A stretch of DNA of 7,442 nt from positions 1 through 7,442 of the forward strand of contig JAGLNZ010000346.1 in NCBI GenBank assembly GCA_023139225.1, written 5' to 3'. This stretch comes from Desulfobacula sp. (GTDB lineage Bacteria > Desulfobacterota > Desulfobacteria > Desulfobacterales > Desulfobacteraceae). Below the pieces are notes generated by a model that made no database searches, was not told where the DNA came from, and was given only the letters and a program-made list of their open reading frames with translations. This document shows positions 1-4,274 of this stretch, piece by piece. Position 1 is the stretch's first letter. Every line of letters starts with the position of its first letter. Both the position numbers and the translations under genes were made by a program.

Positions 1-29
1 TAGTTTTTTTTTATACAATCGGACTATTT

Positions 30-60
30 GGGGCAAAGAGTATTCTTTTTGCCCCTTTTT
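30..60 (+). terminator. Intrinsic terminator of an upstream gene
   Basis: An 8-bp perfect stem, GGGGCAAA (30-37) pairing with TTTGCCCC (48-55), encloses a 10-nt loop and is followed at once by five T (56-60). This is the classic Rho-independent shape on the + strand. It most likely ends transcription of a gene lying before the window. It stands only 25 bp before the sbcB start codon, so an sbcB promoter would have to overlap it, lie upstream of it, or rely on read-through. Confidence 0.85.
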
Positions 61-85
61 GTGTTGAGGGGAATGAAAAAGAAAA

Positions 86-1507
86 ATGAAGACCTATCTG
101 TTCTACGATACTGAAACCAGTGGTTTAAATCATGCGTTTGATCAAATTTTAACATTTGCCTGTATCCGCACCGATCTTGAGCTTAATGAAATCGACAGGC
201 AAACGATTACCATACGTTTGCGTAAAGACATAGTGCCTTCGCCAAAAGCTTTTTTAACCCATGGCTTGACATATAATGAATTAGAGCTTGGGATCAATGA
301 GTATGAAGCAGCACAAAAAATTCACAGGATAGTAAATACACCAGGGACTATAAGCTTAGGGTATAATTCACTGGGGTTTGATGATGAATTTTTAAGGTTC
401 CTGTTTTATCGCAATCTTCTTGACCCTTATGTGCACCAATATGGCAATGGGTGCTCCAGAATGGATGTCCTGCCAATTACTGTTATTTTCAAAGTTTTTT
501 ATCCTAGCTGTTTAAAGTGGCCTCAAGTTGAAGGAAAACCCAGTTTGAGACTGGAGTTGATCTCAAGGGAAAATAATTTTGTAACATCAGGCAGAGCCCA
601 TGAAGCATTGAATGATGTTGAAGCACTTATTGAACTTAGTAAAGTATTGTTTCAACAAAAAGATATCTGGAAGTATTGCCTTGATTTTTTTAATAAACAA
701 AGGGACGAAGTCAGAATTAATAGTATTAAAAAGGACTTTAGTGTTCAAAATAAACGATTTAGAGTCTGTCTTATGGTGTCAGCCTCTTTTGGACCAAAAG
801 TGAATTATTTGACCCCTGTTATCTATCTTGGACAATCCATGCCTTATCAAAATCAGAGTCTGTGGTTGCGACTTGATTCAGACGATATTTTAGGTCTTAA
901 CGCAGATTTGGATTTGAATGATACCTTTGTGACAAGAAAGAGACCGGCAGATGAATTGATTGTACTGCCTGCCCTTGAAAGATTCTGGAATAAAATGCCA
1001 GGGTCTTCACAACAGTCCGCCAATGCCAATATGGAGAAAATTTGTCGTCACCGGGAAAAATTTTTTGAATTTATTGAGTACCACCGTATGTATAAATATC
1101 CTTTTGTTCCCGGTCTGGACCCGGATGCCGCACTTTACCAGGATGGTTTTTTTTCCAGTCAGGAGAAAAAGCAAAGTGATCTGTTTCATAAGGCACCGGA
1201 TTTTCGAAAACAAGAAATTTTGAATAAATTAAAAAGCCCGAGAATAAAAATTTTAGCCGGCCGTATTCTTGATAGAAACTTTGAAGAAAATGCAGGGCAA
1301 ACTAGAAAAACCCAATATCATCTTTACTTGAACAGGCTGAGATCTTCTTTAAAAGAAGATCTTATTATCGGATATAAAAACGATATAAAATTTAATTGCA
1401 ATCAGGGATTACAGGAATTAAAAGAACTAGAACATGGGCTTTTAAATCCGAACCAGGATCAAACCAGGATGCTTAACTGGTTAAAAGATTATATAAAAAA
1501 GTTATAA
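86..1507 (+). CDS. sbcB: Exodeoxyribonuclease I (ExoI, SbcB)
   Basis: This encodes a 3'-to-5' single-strand DNA exonuclease of the DEDDh family, which acts in the cytoplasm in recombination and mismatch-repair tract degradation. The 473 residues match the usual ~475 of E. coli SbcB. Exo motif I is YDTET (D8, E10). Motif II is the FDDE stretch (D99/D100), followed by the family-typical FYRN and DPY. Motif III is the HEALND segment with H172 and D177, the DEDDh spacing. The segment FACIRTDLELNEI is also ExoI-like. The SH3-like and C-terminal helical regions seem intact. An in-frame stop at 74-76 leaves ATG 86 as the first possible ATG start. The nearest purine-rich Shine-Dalgarno candidate, GAGGGG (66-71), is 14 nt away, which is too far to be ideal. 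The gene is probably monocistronic and its 3' end overlaps the convergent PilZ gene. ExoI is best known from Gammaproteobacteria, so its presence here is slightly unusual if the organism is a desulfobacterium. Confidence 0.95.
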   Translation: MKTYLFYDTETSGLNHAFDQILTFACIRTDLELNEIDRQTITIRLRKDIVPSPKAFLTHGLTYNELELGINEYEAAQKIHRIVNTPGTISLGYNSLGFDDEFLRFLFYRNLLDPYVHQYGNGCSRMDVLPITVIFKVFYPSCLKWPQVEGKPSLRLELISRENNFVTSGRAHEALNDVEALIELSKVLFQQKDIWKYCLDFFNKQRDEVRINSIKKDFSVQNKRFRVCLMVSASFGPKVNYLTPVIYLGQSMPYQNQSLWLRLDSDDILGLNADLDLNDTFVTRKRPADELIVLPALERFWNKMPGSSQQSANANMEKICRHREKFFEFIEYHRMYKYPFVPGLDPDAALYQDGFFSSQEKKQSDLFHKAPDFRKQEILNKLKSPRIKILAGRILDRNFEENAGQTRKTQYHLYLNRLRSSLKEDLIIGYKNDIKFNCNQGLQELKELEHGLLNPNQDQTRMLNWLKDYIKKL

Positions 1508-2257
1508 ATTTCTTCCACTCAGTCTTTTCAGCTCCTCAACCTGGGCGGCGTGAATAAATTTGTTTAAAATGGTTTCATCATCACTTTTAAGGCCTAAAAT
1601 TTTCAATCCTAATAAAGAGTGTGTGTCTGAGTAGTTAGGTCTGATTCTGATAATTTGTGCTTTTATGGGAAGGGTGCCGACAGGTTTGTCCTGGTCCATT
1701 TTGATCAGAACGATTCCAATAATGATCTCTTCATTGATTTTAATTTCGGTTACCGGATTTATGGTGTTGTTTTTTTTCTTGGGAACCACGAGGCCAAGCC
1801 CGGTAAGGGAGATATCTCTTATGGAAAAATCCTTTGGAGTATAATATGCAAGGCTGTTATATAAAAGTTTGCCTTTAATGATATATTTTGCGGTTAATGG
1901 TAATCGAAAAGCGGATCTGATATTGGTTTCTTTTACCGGTAACTCATATTTCAACAAAACAGCAGGGACATTGGTTTTATTGGCAAGCGCATATTGATTA
2001 ATAAGCTTGAAATGACTGCATTCCGCACCCACTCTGATTTTTCTGTTTTTGTCGTGAACAATAGTGGTCAGGTGTAATTTTTTAAAAACCGTATTTTTTG
2101 AAAATGGTATAAGAGGCTGGGCAATGATGATCGTCTCATCGTTGAAATCTGCATCGTAAATAATGGAAGATCTGGAATAGGGTGCCAGAGAATTCATATT
2201 AAAAACCATATCCACCCCGACAGAAGGTAGAAATATTTTTTTTATATCAAAGCCCAT
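1502..2257 (-). CDS. PilZ-domain c-di-GMP receptor, YcgR-like two-domain protein
   Basis: This is a 251-residue soluble protein. The C-terminal half holds a PilZ domain with both signature parts of the c-di-GMP site: RxxxR (R114 and R118, in RSAFR) and DxSxxG (D148, S150, G153, in DISLTG). The N-terminal ~105 residues resemble the YcgR/PilZN beta-barrel found before many PilZ domains (LPSVGVDM start, SRSSIIYDAD, then IIAQPLIPF). Known members bind cyclic di-GMP and alter flagellar, pilus or polysaccharide output; the partner here is unknown. The ATG at 2257 keeps the whole PilZN start. An internal ATG at 2209 has a GGGGTGG just upstream and could be an alternative start giving 235 residues. 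No Shine-Dalgarno is visible before 2257, and the HU terminator ends just upstream of it, so expression may need read-through or a promoter hidden in the HU gene. The stop overlaps the sbcB stop. Confidence 0.88.
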   Translation of the reverse strand: MGFDIKKIFLPSVGVDMVFNMNSLAPYSRSSIIYDADFNDETIIIAQPLIPFSKNTVFKKLHLTTIVHDKNRKIRVGAECSHFKLINQYALANKTNVPAVLLKYELPVKETNIRSAFRLPLTAKYIIKGKLLYNSLAYYTPKDFSIRDISLTGLGLVVPKKKNNTINPVTEIKINEEIIIGIVLIKMDQDKPVGTLPIKAQIIRIRPNYSDTHSLLGLKILGLKSDDETILNKFIHAAQVEELKRLSGRNL

Positions 2258-2262
2258 GACAC

Positions 2263-2306
2263 AAAAAATATTCAGGCAGTATCTGTCAAATCAAATACTG
2301 CCTGAA
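2263..2306 (-). terminator. Intrinsic terminator of the HU gene
   Basis: A perfect 12-bp inverted repeat, TTCAGGCAGTAT (2271-2282) against ATACTGCCTGAA (2295-2306), encloses a 12-nt loop. Read on the minus strand it starts 15 nt after the HU stop codon and is followed by TATTTTTT (A-run 2263-2268 on +). No T-run follows on the + strand, so it works in one direction only. Its T-tract ends 5 nt before the ATG of the PilZ gene, so the hairpin would form the immediate 5' leader of any read-through mRNA. Confidence 0.88.
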
Positions 2307-2321
2307 CGAATCCTTGAAAAT

Positions 2322-2591
2322 TTATTTTACAGCTTCTTTTAATGCTTTGCCCGGGACAAATTTTGGTACGTTTCTAGCAGGAATGTTAATTTCTTTGCCT
2401 GTCTGGGGATTTCTTCCTTTTCTGGCTTTTCTATTAGCTGTCTTGAATGTTCCAAAGCCAACCAGTGTAACAGAGTCATTGTTAGAAAGAGCTTCCGTGA
2501 TTGCTTTGATCGTGCAGTCAACAGCTGCTTGAGCTTCTTTCTTGCTGTTAAGCACTTCTGAAACCTTGTTGATTAAATCGCCTTTGTTCAT
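2322..2591 (-). CDS. hup: DNA-binding protein HU
   Basis: This is a small basic histone-like protein that bends DNA as a dimer and shapes the nucleoid. At 89 residues it has the family's standard length (E. coli HU subunits are 90). The N-terminal helices ([12 protein letters not shown]) are followed by the GFGTF turn (45-49). The DNA-binding arm carries the hallmark RNPQTG (60-65) with the intercalating proline P62, then KEINIPA and the [15 protein letters not shown]-terminus. The family also contains IHF, but the overall sequence and the neutral gene context favour HU. Start ATG 2591 is supported by AAGGAGT six bases upstream. It is a single gene ended by a strong hairpin. It has its own promoter candidate in the divergent region shared with the CheX gene. 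Confidence 0.96.
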   Translation of the reverse strand: MNKGDLINKVSEVLNSKKEAQAAVDCTIKAITEALSNNDSVTLVGFGTFKTANRKARKGRNPQTGKEINIPARNVPKFVPGKALKEAVK

Positions 2592-2597
2592 CGTAGC

Positions 2598-2604
2598 ACT
2601 CCTT
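2598..2604 (-). promoter_or_regulatory. Shine-Dalgarno of the HU gene
   Basis: AAGGAGT on the minus strand lies 6 nt before ATG 2591. This near-consensus site fits the high expression expected of HU and fixes the start. Confidence 0.85.
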
Positions 2605-2693
2605 TTTTTAGGTTTTAGAAATTTTCAAATACTAAAATTTGTCATTTAAACATTTTTCTAAAGTTAAATAAAATCGAATCAGCTTTTTAGCGT

Positions 2694-2722
2694 ACGTTAC
2701 GTCGTTGAGAAGTGCGTGTCAA
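2694..2722 (-). promoter_or_regulatory. Candidate sigma-70 promoter of the HU gene
   Basis: On the minus strand a perfect -35 TTGACA (2717-2722) is followed after 17 nt by TAACGT (2694-2699), a weak -10 with 3 of 6 matches. The -10 lies inside the inverted repeat ACGT-T-ACGT (2694-2702), which could be an operator. Transcription would start near 2687, leaving a leader of roughly 95 nt before HU. The -35 and spacing are convincing and the -10 is not, so the exact start is uncertain. Confidence 0.5.
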
Positions 2723-2741
2723 GTATTTATTCACATTTTTT

Positions 2742-2747
2742 TATAAA
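2742..2747 (+). promoter_or_regulatory. Possible -10 element for the CheX gene
   Basis: TATAAA matches the -10 consensus in 5 of 6 bases and lies about 50 nt before the CheX Shine-Dalgarno. The hexamers 16-18 nt upstream do not resemble TTGACA, so a sigma-70 promoter here would need an activator. An alternative is TTGAGA (2705-2710) with TATTCA (2728-2733) at 17 nt, which has a better -35 but a poorer -10. The divergent 210-bp region 2592-2801 contains no other obvious gene. Confidence 0.3.
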
Positions 2748-2790
2748 TTTGTTGCCAGAAGAAAAGAAAAATCATAAAATTGATAAAAAC

Positions 2791-2797
2791 AGGAGGT
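2791..2797 (+). promoter_or_regulatory. Shine-Dalgarno of the CheX gene
   Basis: AGGAGGT is a full consensus site, with its AGGAGG core 5 nt before ATG 2802. It is the strongest ribosome site in the window, implies efficient translation and fixes the start. Confidence 0.9.
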
Positions 2798-2801
2798 AAA
2801 T

Positions 2802-3263
2802 ATGGATGCAGCACTGGTTAATCCATTCATTGAGGGTACTTTGCATATTCTCGACACTACCGCATTTGTAAAAGTGAAACCGGAAACACCGTTTTTGAAA
2901 AAAGATCGAAAAGCATTGGGTGATATTTCAGGACTTCTTGAAATTTCCGGCGACCTTTCAGGGTCAGCCGCCATTAGTTTTTCTGAAAAAAGTATTCTTG
3001 GCGTTGTTTCTGCGATGTTTGGTGAGGATATGACCCAGATTAATGAAGAAATTACTGATGCGGTGGGCGAGATCAGTAATATGGTAGCCGGCCATGTAAC
3101 GACAAAAATTGCTGAAATGGATAAAAAAGTAAAAGTCAAATTTAAAGAGGTTAAAATCGGCCGGGAAACTCTGATAGAGCATATAGAAGGCGTGCAACAT
3201 GTCCTTGCACTCCCATTCAGTACGACAAAAGGCAGGGTGGTGATAGAAGTATGCTATGCCTGA
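2802..3263 (+). CDS. cheX: CheX-family CheY-P phosphatase
   Basis: This is a 153-residue cytoplasmic protein of the CheC/CheX/FliY phosphatase family, close in length to Thermotoga maritima CheX (about 155). The N-terminus MDAALVNPFIEG matches the CheX start. ISGDLSGSAAISFS is the conserved beta-hairpin region. AVGEISNMVAGH (87-98) carries the single E-x-x-N phosphatase motif with E90 and N93. The family removes phosphate from CheY-P or related receiver domains and usually works as a dimer. No cheA, cheY, cheW or receptor gene is visible nearby, so the substrate is unknown. It could serve a type IV pilus or other response regulator. It converges on the prepilin peptidase gene with a 7-bp gap and no terminator between them. 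A looser CheX-like domain role without phosphatase activity cannot be excluded, but the catalytic residues are present. Confidence 0.88.
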   Translation: MDAALVNPFIEGTLHILDTTAFVKVKPETPFLKKDRKALGDISGLLEISGDLSGSAAISFSEKSILGVVSAMFGEDMTQINEEITDAVGEISNMVAGHVTTKIAEMDKKVKVKFKEVKIGRETLIEHIEGVQHVLALPFSTTKGRVVIEVCYA

Positions 3264-3270
3264 TACAGTA

Positions 3271-4071
3271 TTAGCTGCCAACCATCATTAAATACCATTG
3301 AATCAATTGTTTCCCATAAAAAATATATAGTATTGCGCCTACCGACAGAAAAGGGCCGAAAGGAATTCTTAAGTTTTTCGTATCTGCCATTTTGGTGTAA
3401 AGCATGATCAAAATTCCAAAAAGAGTACCGAATAATGAGCCTGCAAAAATAGTAAAAGCAACCCCTTTGATGCCTGTTGCTGCACCAATCATTGCCAGAA
3501 GCTTAATGTCGCCACCGCCCATTCCTTCTTGTTTTCTCAATAAATAGTAGAAAAACGCGATGGCATATAAACTGCCGCCGCCAGCCAAAATACCCAGAAG
3601 AGTATCTTTAATTGTCATTTCAGGTAAGAAATAAAAAGAAGAGGCAAAGATCAGAATACCCGGAAGAGATATGATATCAGGGATGATTTGATGGTCAATA
3701 TCAATAAAGGAAATAGTGATCAGGATACTAATGAAAACAAACCAGTAAATCATGGCAGGGGTTAAGCCAAACTTATGGAATAATGAGATTGCAAACAGAC
3801 CTGTCAGGACTTCTATTAAAGGGTATCTTATGGATATGGGTTGCTTGCAGAATTTGCAACGCCCCCTTAAAAATATATAGCTTAAAATGGGGACATTGCA
3901 GTAAAACGGAATACTTTTATTGCAATTGGGGCAGAATGAACCCGGGAAGACAATTGATTTATTTTCAGGTATTCTATAAATACAAACATTTAAAAAACTT
4001 CCAATACAGGCACCAAACAAAAGAACAACCAGTCCGGGCAACGAAAAATAGTCTGTCATAAGCATTTTCAC
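3271..4071 (-). CDS. pilD: Type IV prepilin leader peptidase / N-methyltransferase (PilD-like)
   Basis: This is an inner-membrane aspartyl protease that cleaves the leader of type IV prepilins or type II secretion pseudopilins and N-methylates the new N-terminus. All hallmarks are present in 266 residues. A first membrane helix carries GACIGSFLNVCIYRIP. A cytoplasmic zinc region carries C47-x2-C50 and C72-x2-C75. Catalytic aspartates are D124, in the FIDIDHQIIPD motif, and D188, in the GGGD (GxGD-type) motif. Several further hydrophobic helices follow, with FGPFL near the end. The longest frame begins at GTG 4071. ATG at 4065 and 4059 are equally possible, and none has a good Shine-Dalgarno. 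The functional domain is complete from any of them. No pilin or pilus assembly gene is next to it, which is common for this gene. The name pilD is by family; it could equally be called gspO. Confidence 0.95.
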   Translation of the reverse strand: MKMLMTDYFSLPGLVVLLFGACIGSFLNVCIYRIPENKSIVFPGSFCPNCNKSIPFYCNVPILSYIFLRGRCKFCKQPISIRYPLIEVLTGLFAISLFHKFGLTPAMIYWFVFISILITISFIDIDHQIIPDIISLPGILIFASSFYFLPEMTIKDTLLGILAGGGSLYAIAFFYYLLRKQEGMGGGDIKLLAMIGAATGIKGVAFTIFAGSLFGTLFGILIMLYTKMADTKNLRIPFGPFLSVGAILYIFYGKQLIQWYLMMVGS

Positions 4072-4087
4072 TTTTCATTTTTCACTT
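4063..4087 (-). repeat. Short tandem repeat at the prepilin peptidase start
   Basis: On the + strand, CATTTTCACTT (4063-4073) is repeated imperfectly as CATTTTTCACTT (4076-4087). On the minus strand this places similar GTGAAAAATG-type stretches just before and over the pilD start, so it blurs which GTG or ATG is used. It may be chance in AT-rich DNA. Confidence 0.4.
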
Positions 4088-4139
4088 GAGGTTATGTTGC
4101 TTTTCTTTATCGGACGTTAAAAATATTTTTGCAAGGATA

Positions 4140-4167
4140 TTGTAAAAAGCAAAATATGTTTTATTGT
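4140..4167 (+). promoter_or_regulatory. Candidate sigma-70 promoter for lon
   Basis: TTGTAA (4140-4145, 4 of 6) and TATTGT (4162-4167, 4 of 6) are separated by 16 nt. Transcription would start near 4174, giving a leader of about 100 nt that contains the hairpin at 4207-4254. Both hexamers are only moderate. No clear sigma-32 heat-shock promoter was recognised, although lon is a heat-shock gene in many bacteria. Confidence 0.35.
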
Positions 4168-4176
4168 AAAGGCACA

Positions 4177-4205
4177 AAGATGAAAGAACTAAAAATGAAT
4201 GTCAA
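4177..4205 (-). promoter_or_regulatory. Candidate promoter for the prepilin peptidase gene
   Basis: On the minus strand a perfect -35 TTGACA (4200-4205) is followed after 17 nt by CATCTT (4177-4182), a weak -10 with 3 of 6 matches. It would start near 4170 and give a leader of roughly 100 nt before the pilD start. It would then face and overlap the lon promoter candidate rather than stand back to back with it. Confidence 0.3.
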
Positions 4206-4206
4206 T

Positions 4207-4254
4207 CACTGAATGTAAAGTTAACAAGACAAATATTTTTCATTCAGTGTTTTT
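4207..4254 (+). promoter_or_regulatory. Hairpin plus T-tract in the lon leader (possible attenuator)
   Basis: A 9-bp perfect stem, CACTGAATG (4207-4215) against CATTCAGTG (4241-4249), has a 25-nt loop and is followed directly by TTTTT (4250-4254). That is the form of a weak intrinsic terminator. No + strand gene precedes it, because pilD runs the other way, so it is not the end of an upstream gene. It sits 8 nt before the lon Shine-Dalgarno. It could be an attenuator, an RNA structure limiting ribosome access, or a DNA operator. The 25-nt loop is long, so the structure alone is not strong evidence. Confidence 0.5.
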
Positions 4255-4262
4255 ATATGAAT

Positions 4263-4269
4263 AAAGGAG
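4263..4269 (+). promoter_or_regulatory. Shine-Dalgarno that sets the lon start
   Basis: AAAGGAG lies 5 nt before ATG 4275. It falls inside the frame if translation is taken from the earlier ATG 4257, which has only a T-rich hairpin before it. This favours 4275 as the true start. Confidence 0.85.
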
Positions 4270-4274
4270 CAAAA

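Noticed and set aside
1..29. TACAAT (14-19) as a -10 for sbcB
   Set aside because: It matches 5 of 6, but its -35 would lie outside the window and the transcript would pass through the terminator at 30-60, so it cannot be supported.
2284..2289. TTGACA (minus strand) in the loop of the HU terminator as a PilZ promoter
   Set aside because: At 17 nt the -10 would be TTTTGT and the transcript would begin at about the ATG. At the better TATTTT hexamer the spacer is only 13 nt. It is likely a chance match.
2314..2591. Plus-strand frame (2314-2532) and second minus frame (2339-2521) over the HU gene
   Set aside because: Both are shadows of HU, whose frame has a Shine-Dalgarno and clear family motifs.
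2741..3281. Minus-strand frames of 132 and 105 residues over the CheX gene
   Set aside because: They run antisense to a well-supported gene, show no recognisable domain and have serine- or phenylalanine-rich shadow composition.
4119..4240. AAAAATATTTTT palindrome (4119-4130) and the repeated 10-mer AAATATTTTT (4121-4130, 4231-4240)
   Set aside because: Such low-complexity A/T motifs are expected by chance in a region this AT-rich, and no other feature depends on them.
4207..4249. CIRCE-type heat-shock operator before lon
   Set aside because: The inverted repeat here is CACTGAATG with a 25-nt spacer. CIRCE is TTAGCACTC-N9-GAGTGCTAA, so it does not match.
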